This document shows positions 37,211-49,237 of a DNA stretch of 64,000 bases, piece by piece. The notes under the pieces were generated by a model. The model was not told where the DNA came from and did not search any database. It saw only the letters and a list, made by a program, of their open reading frames with translations. Numbering within the stretch: the stretch's first letter is position 1; each line of letters begins with the position of its first letter. Source of the stretch: Hysterangium stoloniferum (Eukaryota > Basidiomycota > Agaricomycetes > Hysterangiales > Hysterangiaceae); NCBI GenBank assembly GCA_015178975.1, contig WHVD01000141.1:124001-188000 (forward strand). Direction: 5' to 3'. The translations under genes were made by a program, and so were the position numbers.

Positions 37211-38292
37211 TTACAATGGCAGTGCAGCAAGCGTGTTCATGATATTTTGGACCTCGCCTTCTTGAACTAGGACTCCAAAGTCCTCCTTAAGGATCTGAAT
37301 TCTTTCCCTCTCGGTGGCGAATTCCTTCACAGTTGTCGACTCAAGGCCCACCCGTCTCTGAACTTTATTGCCAAACATTATCAATCTTCCAAACGATGGC
37401 CCGGACTCGCCTTCTCCGCCATCTTCAACGACAAAATACTGAACACATACAACATTTGCCTTAAATCGGGGGGTAGGATGTGCACAAAACCACTGACAGT
37501 ATGCGATCCAGTCCGCAGGGTATGTTTCCACATGGTTGAAAATATACAGGAGCGACCAGTTGGACCCACAGCGATATTCTAGCGCCCATTGGGTGTCTGA
37601 CAGAGAAGATTGGGGATGCGATGCACGCATGATGCGATGTTCTTCGGGAAACGCCGTCCCCTGCACGGTCTGGCCAACTTCGAGAAGGAGCGGACGTATG
37701 GGGCCTGTTCCTCCAAACCCGACGTCAACCAGGTAGATCCGAGAGGCACTGTTGTCAGGCGTGCCTTCGGAAGAGAGTTGTACGAAACAGAACATATGTG
37801 AAAGGAATGTATAGCATTCAGGTTGTCCTGTAGCATTTTGGTTGACGCGTCCAGAAACCGCTATGGCTCTGCCAGTGAGGGTGACAATGAGAGGCTGCGG
37901 GAGACGGTGTTAATAAGAGGCTCACCGGTACCCCAAGGCGCGTAGCATTCCCAGAAAAATACCGTTATGGCCGCAACACCAGGATCCGCCTTCACGTTTT
38001 TCTACAAGTCGGCTATATACAAATTGTGGATCTGTGTTCACTTCATGATTTGCTTCACTATGGAGTTATATCTGTGATAAATATTATATATGGCTTCATG
38101 CTACGTGACCTACTAGTGAAGACGAGTATTCTCAAATGGAAATGTGGTGAGGTGGTGCTGAACCAAGTACTCGAGGTTCTTGAAATCAGGTTTAAGCGAT
38201 ACGGGATCTCCAGAGAAGCCAATCCTGTTCAGATATGCTTGAAGTTGTGCAGGGGAATAGAAGGAGGGAATATCATATTTGATATCTATCAT
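37211..38292 (-). CDS. Arylamine N-acetyltransferase, copy 2
   Basis: Minus strand, three exons: 38292-38114, 38057-37926 and 37868-37211, giving 322 residues, with introns of 56 and 57 bp. The triad is present: Cys87 in GGSWCCGHNG, His128 in FLSHMFCFVQ and Asp152 in YLVDVGFGG. FPFENTRLH near residue 51 and GRVN near residue 110 are further family landmarks. Length, exon phases and intron positions match copy 1, so the two are duplicates. The C-terminal domain differs more, as is usual for the substrate lid. The reaction is acetyl-CoA-dependent N-acetylation of arylamines. The start codon lies only 197 bp from that of the divergent pyrimidine gene, so the two may share a promoter. I chose the ATG at 38292 because it gives the same exon 1 length as copy 1. 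Confidence 0.9.
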
Positions 38293-38489
38293 ATGGTCAG
38301 TCAGATGTCGGGGTGGAGGTACACGCCGGCAGGGCACATCTCAGGGTACGCGACACGATCAGTCCGAAAGCAGAAAGATGTGGGTGGTTGTGGGATTCAT
38401 ATATAAACTTTTTAACATGTCTTTTTTCTCCTCTCTCGACTCGCGTCGGGAGAGCAGCACCCGTCGTAAATATTTTCTCCTTTTTAAAA
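38293..38489. promoter_or_regulatory. 197-bp divergent intergenic region
   Basis: Separates the start codons of N-acetyltransferase copy 2 (minus) and the pyrimidine gene (plus). Both promoters and 5' leaders must fit here or overlap the genes. A TATATAA-like sequence lies at about 38399-38405, and pyrimidine-rich tracts follow up to the plus-strand start. Confidence 0.6.
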
Positions 38490-41400
38490 ATGTCAGCGTC
38501 CTCACAAGTGACGCCACGTCCAGTTATTTCTCGTGCGGGCGACTCATACACGAACAGCGTGCAGCATGCATTAGAGCCTTTACCTCCCGTAACAGCACCG
38601 CCAGTGCTTGATCTCAAAGATAACGCTATACCTCCTCTAGAGGCGGTTTTGGAGCTCGAGGATGGAACCGCGTATAGAGGCAGAAGCTTCGGCGCTGAAG
38701 GAAAAAGTGTAGCAGGAGAGTGTGTCTTTCAGACAGGCGAGCCAGCACTTTTCCTCCCAACCAGAACATTTCGTTGAAAAAGAATGTCTAGGAATGGTGG
38801 GATACACTGAGTCCTTGACTGATCCTTCCTATCAAGGTCAGATACTCATCCTGACGTATCCATTAATCGGAAATTACGGCGTCCCAAGTCGTCCCGATGA
38901 CTTCCTCGATACGCTCCCTGTGGAATTCGAATCATCACACATCCATGTGACTGCTTTAGTTGTTGGATATTATTCCGAAGAGTTCAGTCATTTTTTGGCA
39001 TCTTCGTCTCTTGGTACATGGCTCAAACAGAATGGTGTACCTGCTATATGCGGTGTCGATACCCGTGCATTAACGAAAAAAATACGCGAAAAAGGCTCAA
39101 TGCTTGGAAAAATTCTTGCTCGGAAGGCAGAGACCTCCTTCATTTCGCTGGACGCACCCTCTCGAGGCGCATCTCCCCACTTTATTGAACGATGGCGCGA
39201 AAATTACGTAGATGTACCGTTTCATGACCCTAATGCTATTAACCTCGTCGCAGAGGTATCCATATCAAAACCAAAAATATATCATTCCGTTAGTCCCATC
39301 CTTCACCCATCTGGAAGACCTTTACGTGTCGTGGCAATTGACGTCGGTATGAAATACAATCAAATCAGGTGTTTTCTGGCCAGGGGTATCCAACTCAAGG
39401 TAGTCCCTTGGGACTATGACTTCATGTCCACCGCCGAGGACCCATACGACGGTATTTTCATCTCTAATGGCCCCGGTGACCCCACTACTGTTTCTTCGAC
39501 GATAACCCGGATAAGAGCGGCTGTCGAAAGCCAAAATCCCAAGCCCATCTTCGGTATTTGTTTAGGTCATCAACTTTTGGCCCTCGCGGCAGGTGCTTTG
39601 ACGTCCAAAATGAAGTATGGAAACCGTGGCCATAACATTCCATGTACCGACGCTTCCAGCGGGCGCTGCTATATCACTAGCCAAAATCACGGTTTCCAAG
39701 TGAACACATCTTCTCTGCCATCAGGATGGAAGGAACTATTCCAAAATGCAAATGACAACAGCAACGAAGGCATCTACTGTGAAAATAAACCCTTTTTTTC
39801 GGTCCAATTTCACCCAGAGTCTACACCCGGCCCGAGAGATACAGAGTTCCTCTTCGACGTTTTCATTCAAAATATCACGGACTGTGTCCAAACCGACACA
39901 ATACGCCCCATTTGTATGCCCGGCGCACTCACCGCCCCGCCTTCAGATACTCGCATAAAGGTCTCAAAAGTCGTCATTCTAGGTTCTGGGGGTCTCTCAA
40001 TCGGTCAAGCTGGTGAATTTGACTACTCAGGCTCACAAGCTATAAAAGCTCTCAAGGAGGAAGGCATCTACACCGTCCTCGTCAACCCGAACATTGCTAC
40101 CATCGCCACTTCCAAGGGTCTCGCAGATAAAGTCTACTTCCTCCCTGTGACACCCGACTTTGTACGCAAAATCATCAAGTATGAGAAGCCTGATGGTATC
40201 TACGTCACGTTCGGCGGCCAGACCGCTCTTAACGTTGGTATCAAGCTTAAAGATGAATTCGAAAGTCTTGGCTGTAAAGTCCTTGGTACGCCCATTGACA
40301 CGATTATCACCACTGAAGATCGCCAGATGTTTGCGAGTGCAATGGCTGAGATTGGCGAACGCTGTGCGGACAGTGCGACGGCGACTACGGTTGAGGAGGC
40401 GATTGCTGCTGCAAGCCGTATTGGGTTCCCTGTTATTGTGCGTGCGGCGTATGCGTTGGGTGGTCTTGGGTCGGGCTTTGCGAGGGACGGGGGACAGCTG
40501 AAGGAGCTGTGTTGCAGGGCCTTTGCGACGAGTCCGCAGGTGCTTGTTGAGAAGAGTATGAAAGGCTGGAAGGAGATTGAGTACGAGGTTGTGAGGGACT
40601 GCAGGGATAACTGCATTACGGTATGTAACATGGAGGTAAGTTCTGCTTCGATTTTTTCCACTGCAGAATGTGGTTTCTGATGTTTTCTTAGAACTTCGAC
40701 CCGTTGGGTATCCACACCGGTGACTCTATCGTCGTCGCGCCTTCACAAACGTTGTCTGATGCCGACTACAACATGCTCCGTACAACCGCGATCAATGTGA
40801 TTCGTCACCTCGGCGTGGTGGGAGAGTGTAACATCCAATACGCGCTCAACCCAGACTCTCAAGAATACTGCATTATCGAGGTATTACTTTTATCATTGTC
40901 AACGATGACGGTCATTGATTGTCTTGTTTGACAGGTCAACGCGCGTCTCTCTCGATCCTCCGCGCTCGCCTCAAAAGCAACCGGTTATCCTCTCGCCTTC
41001 ATCGCCGCCAAACTCGGACTTGGGATCCCTCTCAATGAGATTCGTAACTCGGTAACTAAGGTGACTTCAGCATGCTTTGAACCCAGCTTGGACTATGTCG
41101 TTGTGAAGATGCCCCGCTGGGATTTGAAGAAGTTCAGCAGGGTGAGCAACTTGCTGAGTTCGAGTATGAAGAGTGTAGGAGAGGTTATGAGTATTGGACG
41201 AACGTTTGAGGAGACGATTCAGAAGGCTATTAGGGCTATTGATGATCAGTTTGATGGATTTTCGAATGTGCGTGTTCGGTTTCTTTGTCCGCCTTTTTCC
41301 TTGTCGACTGTGGAGCTGATGTTTGTTGGATTGGTTAGAACGACTTTGTGAAGGATATCGACCAGGAATTGCAGAACCCAACTGATAAGCGTATCTTTGC

Positions 41401-44400
41401 CATCGCAGCTGCGTTCCATCGGGGATATACCGTGGACAAGATCTGGCAAATGACGAGCATTGACAAGTGGTTCCTCACCCGCCTTCAATATATCTCCAAT
41501 ATTTCGCATCTTGTCTCGTAAGCAGCATACCCCCTCTAGAACCGTTAATGCCGTGTCCTGAACCACTCTAATGACAGTCAATCCCACTTGGCAACAATTT
41601 CAATTGAACTCCTCCACCAGGCTAAGCAAACCGGTTTCTCTGACCGCCAGCTCGCCGGCAACCTCGGGTCCACCGAACTCGCCGTCCGACGACTACGACA
41701 AGAACACAACATTACCCCCTTCGTCAAGCAGATCGATACCGTAGCAGCCGAGTTCCCTGCATTCACTAACTACCTATATACTACCTACAATGCTGTTGAG
41801 AACGACGTTGCATTTGACGATCATGGCGTTATGGTTCTCGGATCTGGTGTTTATCGCATTGGCTCGTCTGTTGAGTTCGACTGGTGTGCTGTACGAGCGA
41901 TCCGTACGCTGCGCGAACAGGGCTTGAAGACGATTATGGTCAATTACAATCCGGAAACTGTCAGTACTGATTATGACGAGGCCGATCGGTTATACTTCGA
42001 GAACATTAGCCTCGAAACAATTTTGGACATTTATGATGCCGAGCGTGCCAAAGGCGTTATATTGTCGATGGGTGGTCAGACACCGAACAATATCTCGTTG
42101 CCATTATATCGTCAAAATGTGCATATATATGGGACGTCCCCGGAGATGATTGATACAGCGGAGAACAGGTACAAGTTCTCCCGTCTGTTGGATAAGATCG
42201 GTGTGGATCAACCCCTATGGAAGGTACTGACGAGTTTCAAGGAAGCCCAATCCTTTTGCGATGAAGTTGGATATCCAGTCCTCGTCCGGCCGTCTTATGT
42301 TCTCTCTGGGGCTGCGATGAACGTGGTCTCCAGTGCGGATGACTTGCACAATTACCTCACCCAGGCATCTGCTGTATCCCGTGACCACCCCGTCGTCATC
42401 ACCAAATACATTGAACACGCCAAGGAAATCGAGATGGACGCGGTAGCAAAGGACGGCAAGATGGTCATGCATTATATTTCGGAGCACGTTGAGAATGCCG
42501 GCGTACATTCTGGCGATGCGACCTTGATTCTTCCGCCGCAAGATTTGGATCCGGAAACTGTGCGCCGTATTGTGGATGCTACTACTAAGATTGGTAATGC
42601 GCTCAATGTTACGGGTCCTTTCAATATCCAGTTTATTGCGAAGAATAACGAGATCAAAGTTATCGAGTGTAATCTGCGCGCTGCGAGGTCTTTCCCCTTC
42701 GTTTCAAAGGTGACTGGTGTGGATGCCATCGAAATGGCCACCAAAGTCATGCTCGGTATTCAAGTCGAGCCTTATCCAGAGCTCAACCTCCCCCCGGATT
42801 ATGTCGGTGTTAAAGTGCCCCAATTCAGTTTCAGTCGATTATCCGGGGCCGATCCTGTTCTGGGTGTCGAGATGGCGTCGACGGGTGAAGTCGCGTGTTT
42901 CGGGAGAGACAAATATGAAGCGTATCTCAAAGCTACGATATCCACTGGTACTGTACTTCCGAAGAAGAACATCCTTCTTTCGATTGGAAGTTTCAAGGAG
43001 AAAATGGAGATGCTGCCGTCTGTTCAGAAACTTGCTGCTGCCGGGTATAGCTTGTTTGCGACGTCTGGGACTGCGGATTTCTTTACTGAGCATAATGTCC
43101 CTTGCAAGGTATGTCATACTACCATGGTGGTCCTGCATACCGTATTAACGTCGTATATTTAATGTTTAGTACCTCGAAACGCTGCCCGACAGCGAAAATC
43201 AGAAATCGGAATACTCGCTTACCCAACATCTTGCCAACAACTTGATCGATATGTACATCAATCTTCCTTCAAAAAACCATTACCGCCGGCCTGCAAGCTA
43301 TACCAGCAAGGGATACCGGACCCGCCGTATGGCCGTCGACTTCGCCGTGCCGTTAGTCACCAACGTCAAGATTGCCAAGTTATTAGTCGAGGCCATCGTT
43401 CGGAAGCTTCCTCTCGACGTCTCCAGCGTTGATTACAAGACGTCACACACGTCATTCACATTCCCTGGGCTGGTCAACGTGTTTGCCTTCGTCCCAGGCT
43501 TACTCGATAAATCCACATCAGACTTTTCCGACGCCACCAAGGCGTCGCTCAGTGCTGGCCTCACAACCGCGCTCATATCTCCTCGAGGGATGCTGGGTGG
43601 TATTGTTGATGAACCTAGTCTCCATCTTGCTCATGGAAACGCGACTGGTGCTGCGCATTGCAACTACGCTCTAGCGGTAATGGCCACATCTGCGAACGCT
43701 GAAAAATTGGAGGACGAGGACTTACTCTCTGAGACGAAGTACCTGTTTATACCCTTAGATAAGTCTTCGGCTGCGACGGTTATTGAGTCGATTACCACAG
43801 TAGCCGCCCACTTCGCTGTATGGCCAGTCGACAAGCCTATCATCACAGATGCCAAAGGCTCTGATTTGGCTTCTGTGCTCTTGCTGGCTAGTTTGCACAA
43901 CCGTAGCGTCCATGTCACTGATGTCAAGAGCAGAGATGATCTACTTCTCATCTCGTTGAGCAAGCAGAAGCAGCTCAAAGTGACATGCGACGTTGCGGTT
44001 TACTCATTGTTCTTCACACGCGAACAATGGCAAGACGCACCTTGCCTGCCCACCGCTCTCGAACAACAGGCTCTCTGGCAGAATCTCGACATTGTGGACG
44101 TTTTCTCAGTCGGAAACATACCGTATCGGCTTGGCATGCATCTTGGCAAACCCGTCTCTCCCTGGTCAGGGGTTGAAGAAACGTTGCCCTTGCTACTTTC
44201 AGCGGTATCCGAGGGCCGATTGGCCTTGACTGATATTAAGACTCGTCTGCATGATAACCCAGCGAGGATTTTCGCTCTCCCTGATCAAGCTCACACACAA
44301 ATTGAGGTTGTTGTAGGACGAAAGATGGTCTTTGGCAAGCGGTCCGCTCCGTGGTCGCCTTTGGAATGCGCTGTTCTCAATGGCAGCGTACATAGAGTTT

Positions 44401-45753
44401 CAATTCACGACCAGACTGTTTATCTTGATGGTGCAACCTTCGTGTCAGCCATGGGTCGAGATGTCTCTGCGGCAGCAGTGGTGGTCGTAAGGCCGTCTGA
44501 ACGGAAAGGATCGTTTACATCCGCCTCCAGGCCACAGTTGACTTCAATAGAACAACAAGTCGCTTCCGTTGTCGGAGCACAGGCAAGTCAGCCGGCTGTG
44601 ATGTCCCTGTCGACGGTGCAATCTTCTCAGGCCATTTCGGGTGTTTCTTTCGCGCTGCCCATTCATCCCGCGTTCCATCGTCGTCACATTCTCTCTGTTA
44701 AACAGTTCTCCCCTCGAGATATTCATGATCTGTTCAATTTAACTCATGAGATGAGACTGCAAGTAGAACGAAACGGAACGATTGACGTACTTAAAGGACG
44801 CGTGCTTTGCACGATGTTTTACGAGCCTTCCACGAGGACGAGTAGCTCCTTCGATGCTGCTATGAAACGCTGTGGTGGTGAAGTCGTCCAAATTACCGCA
44901 GACCAATCTTCAGTTGCGAAGGGTGAAAGTTTGGCGGATACAGTTCGAACTTTGGGATGTTATGGAGATGCTATTGTTATGCGTCATCCAGATATTGGCA
45001 GTGCTCAGACAGCAGCGAAGTTCTCTCCGGTTCCTGTCATAAATGCCGGTGACGGTATCGGTGAACATCCTACACAAGTAAGTACCTGTAAAAGAGTCAC
45101 TTCTTTAATGCCCACTAATATCACTGTTTTTAGGCACTTCTAGACGTTTATACCATTCGTTCCGAACTAGGAACCGTAAACGGTCGAACTATAACCATGC
45201 TGGGTGATCTTAGAAATGGACGCACTGTTCACAGTCTTGTCACTCTTTTATGTCATTATTCGGTGAATCTCAACTTCGTATCTCCTTCTGGTTTGGAGAT
45301 GCCCAGCAGCGTTGTGACTGCTGCTCGCCGAGCTAAAATAACCGTCCGCCTATGCGAAAATCTGGAGGAAGTGCTAGCCGAAACCGATGTTCTGTACGTA
45401 ACCCGAGTTCAAAGGGAGCGTTTCGAGGATGAGAAGGAATGGCTCCGAGTCAAAGATGCATATCGGGTTGATCACTCAGTCCTGGCGCGTGCAAAGCCCG
45501 AGATGATTGTAATGCACCCTCTTCCCCGACTTACCGGTTCGTTTTCTTCCTTCAGATTGGTGTATTCGAGTGCTTAGCTTACCTTTAACCCCTGTAGAAA
45601 TTGACCCTGAAGTTGATTTCGACTCTCGGAGAGCAGTCTACTTCCGGCAGATGCGTTATGGTCTCTTCGTATGCACATTTTATTTTCATCGTTCAACCTA
45701 TACTCAAAGCGGTGTAGGTCCGTATGGCATTGCTCGCAAGTGTTATGGCATAG
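38490..45753 (+). CDS. URA2: Multifunctional carbamoyl-phosphate synthase (glutamine) / aspartate carbamoyltransferase
   Basis: Ten exons join in frame: 38490-38736, 38792-40635, 40692-40880, 40935-41267, 41339-41517, 41578-43108, 43170-45077, 45134-45536, 45598-45668 and 45718-45753. That gives 2246 residues, the usual length for fungal URA2/pyrABCN. Domain order: glutamine amidotransferase (Cys339 in GICLGHQ, His423 and Glu425 in FHPE); carbamoyl-phosphate synthase halves starting near residues 475 and 1014 ([32 protein letters not shown]); a regulatory MGS-like region near 1380-1510; a dihydroorotase-like region about 1535-1870; and aspartate carbamoyltransferase about 1942-2246 (STRTS at 1995-1999, ending [14 protein letters not shown]). 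It makes carbamoyl phosphate and then carbamoyl aspartate, the first steps of UMP synthesis, and is classically feedback-inhibited by UTP. The dihydroorotase-like part lacks the metal-binding HxH motif (NVFAFVP instead), as in yeast. The first intron is GC-AG. The gene looks intact. Confidence 0.95.
38737..38791 (+). other. GC-AG intron 1 of the pyrimidine gene
   Basis: The donor is GCGAGC after CAGACAG, and the acceptor is CTAG before GAATGGTGG. Only this 55-bp removal keeps the conserved FQTG-MVGY junction of the amidotransferase domain. I found no GT donor that restores the frame. Confidence 0.8.
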
Positions 45754-46600
45754 ACATGGGGGTTGTTTCTGAGTGGTTAAATGGCCCATTAAACTAAACA
45801 TTGCATATTTTATTATTATCTCGCAATGAAGATTGTATGTGCAAAATTGGAGTTAATCTGTTAAGATTCTATCGTGTAGCTACCTCACTGTATCGCACCA
45901 CCGAAGGAATAATGCGTAACAGATTCACCTAGCTTTGGTGTACTGGACGTTAGCCACGGATGTATTATTTACTATAGACAGCTGATTCATAGACATATAC
46001 CGTGTAATCCATAGATTGTCTCGGCTTTGGCCTTTATTTTATAGTTATATATGAGTCAAAGTGCCAAATAAAATTAAGTAGATTGATCACTGCAAAGATC
46101 GAACTTCCTGGTTTTTGAATGGTAGTCAGACCCTTTGCCTTGATACCAGGTATTCGGCATTGCCTGCAGCCAAAAGTCAAAGACCGAACAACTTAGGATG
46201 CATTGGTCCTGATTCCGTTTACGAGCATCACCCAGATCCAACAGGAATTCCTTTGTAAATCGTTCGACTAATAGGATATCTCTTTAATTCCAATTACGCC
46301 ACAAAAATGAGTCGATTATACATACAAAGTATGAGGGTAGGACTCATGTATATGTATCTATATAGGGAAACGTATTTTTTAACCGCTGGTCTGAGGATTA
46401 AGTTAGGCATATCCGCCGTTCATTCGCCCACCATTTGGGGGACTAGTAGTAATATCATTATAGCGCCGTGTCTTGACCACAACACAACATGATCTGCCAG
46501 CTTCAAGTATCGGAGATATTACACGCTAGCATATTGATAAGATATAGTTTAGACCAAATTATGGGAGCATAAAAACTGAACTTAACCCGTGTTGTTGGGA
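45754..46600. other. 3' region of the pyrimidine gene
   Basis: AT-rich 3' flank with AATAAA-like motifs near 46065. I see no gene. Similarity to Gypsy elements begins around 46.6 kb. Confidence 0.55.
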
Positions 46601-46629
46601 GGACGAATATATTAGCATCATGTATCGGG

Positions 46630-47460
46630 GGATTCCCGAATCTTTGTCCTGATGACAATATGATGCATTCCAATACGGTCAAAGGTCACCTGAAACACAT
46701 TGGGATTGTCTCTGATGAGTTAGGATGACTGAAATTTAACCTCGGCACGGATAAAACAAATGTCTTAGCCATAAAAGTCACAATTCTGGGACATTTAATT
46801 GATAAGAGAGGGATTTTATGGATCAGTATGAATGCCACTGGGAGTTGAAAAACCTCCCGACAAACGTGGATTTGTTGGAAAACTTTCTCGGAGCGATAGG
46901 TTATCTGGCCATTAATTGTGAAGGCATTCGGATTCCACCAGCAGTGCAGGCAGGTCAACCAACGCATGGTATTGGTGTGAATCAGAACAGCGAGGAATCG
47001 CTGGTCAAAAGTCACCTAGCGAGCACAGGGAAGCGATAAGTTACAGTGAAGCCAAACAAGTAATACTGTCATGGATGATTGTCTCATCTGGGGAAACGGT
47101 GTGCAAAGTCCAGAAATAAACCTAGCAGCAGCAAGAATTATAATTGTTTGGTCTGGGAAGGCCTTATCGGGACGGCCGAATTATCTTGTGCTTGAGAAGG
47201 AGTTATCGGTGATGATAGATCCTCTAAAGTGGTTCAGAGCCCGGTTACTAGGAGTGAGGTTTCTCCGAAGATTCAGATTCACAGATTATAAGGGCCATGC
47301 ACGACTCATAACACAGGAAGTTGTGGCCACGATAACTTCGGTGGACGAGTTTGTTGAACCGATTTGAGTACGAGAGTTGCTATGTTTCTGGTGGGCTAAT
47401 CAGATAGCAGATACTTTGTCACACGTGTACAACAACGAATCCAGTAGGATAGTAGGTGGG
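46630..47460 (+). mobile_element. Decayed Gypsy (Ty3-type) pol fragment: RT end and RNase H
   Basis: Pieces in several plus-strand frames match Gypsy pol: TILGHLIDKRGI and NVDLLENFLGAIGYLA (the RT-RNase H connection), then FRFTDYKGHARL (RNase H; normally WYTDHKGL), and QIADTLSHVYNNESS near 47400-47450 (normally NVLADALSRIYSNE). Stops and frameshifts lie between them, and the protease and most of the RT are missing. Confidence 0.75.
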
Positions 47461-47757
47461 CTACCGAGCATGTGCTGGACGGTTCAGCACTTGATGAACT
47501 CGCTAGTCGAGTATGGGTGGATGCAGGGGTTTGTTTAATATTTTATTACAACCACTTTCTACTGGAGCAGCTGTTGCTGTTAATGGCACGAGGATTCGAC
47601 AATTATATCGTGGAGCAAAGAAGGGGTGTGTGTAGTTTGCTGGTGGCGTGGTCACGATCATACAGGAAATATCTGGCTCCGGACAGACAGCAATTACCTG
47701 ACCGGACATTAGAATAGTACTTTTTTGAGGAATCCGTGGGACTGAGTAGCAGGGAAG
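47461..47757. other. Degenerate sequence between Gypsy remnants
   Basis: This is where integrase would be expected between RNase H and the chromodomain-like piece. I see no recognisable integrase motif, so most of it seems to be deleted or eroded. Confidence 0.4.
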
Positions 47758-47930
47758 ATCATGGTGCACTCTGGCAATGGTTTAATTGCATTCTGCGTTG
47801 AGTGGAATACTGGAGATGCTACTTGGTTGCCGTATAAAGAAATAAAGCATTCACGGCCATTTTCATCATTTCTGACAGATATGAAGATCAAAAATGACAA
47901 ATACATAGCAGCGCGGGAGGGCGGATGTAA
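47758..47930 (+). mobile_element. Gypsy chromodomain-like C-terminal fragment
   Basis: The translated segment with FCVEWNTGDATWLPYKEI resembles the chromodomain-like end of fungal Gypsy polyproteins (V-E-W, then D-x-TWLP). It lies downstream of, and in the same direction as, the RNase H fragment, so both are probably one deleted element. A TGTAACAACT sequence near 47924 could be the start of its 3' LTR. Confidence 0.65.
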
Positions 47931-48299
47931 CAACTCAGGCAGACCTCTCCGAAACGCGTGTGGACTAGGTGACAGTAGTGTCGGAGGCCCACATCCAAAT
48001 TAAAGCGGGTTCCCATTCTTTATGATTACTTTGTGGAAATAGAATGAAAGAAGAGCGAGTGCATGTAGAGTGGTATTCGCCCTAGGACAAGACACGATAT
48101 GCATCTCAATCTCGCTCTCCGCACAGTATAAAGGAGCAATAAATAACGCATGTTAGAATCTTGCCTTCGTATAGACGCTGCACGCTGCACAGTTCTCGCT
48201 GCTAACCATCTCTTTCAAAAACTCATCTGGTGTGTTTATCATGAACAGCCTAAAAATGGATGGCCTAACGTGTATAACAGAGGCTATTGCAACTACAAA
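47931..48299. other. Non-coding stretch after the Gypsy remnant
   Basis: Possibly LTR remains. A TATAAA-like site lies near 48126. A frame at 48150-48452 has no known motif, and its end overlaps the triplicated repeat. Confidence 0.4.
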
Positions 48300-48795
48300 C
48301 GTTTAGTTTGTGGGAACAATGACTACTACACAGAATACTGTTGCGATAAGGTATTTTACCCGTTTGCGTCCATGTGCGGCGTTAGTGATATGTCATGGGA
48401 AACAGTGTGGCTTCGGCACCGATCAAGACAGACAGTAAAGGTAGGAGCATGATATTCGGGACATCTCAATAGCTCACTACTGGACAATAACAACTTTAGA
48501 AAATGCCCTTGCGAATTTTCTCAGTGTACGCGTTTGTAATACATCATTGTGACCAGTGCTGGCTCGCCGTCAACCAAGATAGGTGTTGAAGGTACGAGAA
48601 CAATATTCGTGACATCTCATCAACTTACTTCTTCCAAACAATGGCAACTACAGGCAGTGCCCTTGCCATAAGGTATTTTCCGAGTTTGCGTCAGTACCCA
48701 GCGTTGATGATAGATCATTGTGAACAGTGCTACTATAAAGATTGACATTAAGCGTATGAATATGACATTTGCGACCTCCCGATGGACAACTTATT
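48300..48795 (+). repeat. Degenerate tandem triplication, unit about 155 bp
   Basis: Three related units each hold an 'AAGGTATTTTMCGNGTTTGCGT'-like block (about 48345, 48515 and 48668), then GTGANCAGTG, then a GACATCTCA-like block (about 48452, 48601 and 48764). The last unit runs into the first C2-domain exon of the NLR-type pseudogene. Confidence 0.65.
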
Positions 48796-49232
48796 ACTCG
48801 TGCAGATATCACTGTTTTTAATCTTCCCAAGCTTAACCCTCTGGACTACAAACGGAGATATTATATTCAGTTGACAGTTGACGGCGTTGTTCGTCAAACG
48901 GCGCAGAAGCGAGGAGGGCCAGACATCACCTGGGACAATATTTTTTCCATGTACTTTTCCTAGCTTTTAACATCGTGATGGTAGAATATTTCTAATTTGA
49001 GGTGAAGTGATACTACCCGTGCTTCCCAGCTCTCATTCAAAGTCTATGCGAATCGATACTTCGGTACTGATAAAGAAATCGGTCGATTGACTGTGTCAGG
49101 TTCTTCACTCATCGGATCATCCCAAGGTATGTGTCTACCTGTGCAATTATGCTTATCTTAGCGCTAAAGGGTATGGCAGTCATAAATCGGAATCTCACGA
49201 CGGCTGATAACCTCTCCTCTTCTCAGCAATTG

Positions 49233-49237
49233 ACAAC
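49233..49237. repeat. Target-site duplication ACAAC, left
   Basis: ACAAC directly precedes the left Copia LTR and recurs directly after the right LTR at 54728-54732. Removing the element leaves one copy and restores the host reading TTG ACA ACC (Leu-Thr-Thr). Confidence 0.9.

Noticed and set aside
48300-48795. CRISPR-like array
   Set aside because: Only three degenerate units of about 155 bp, no short direct repeats with unique spacers, and the context is eukaryotic.
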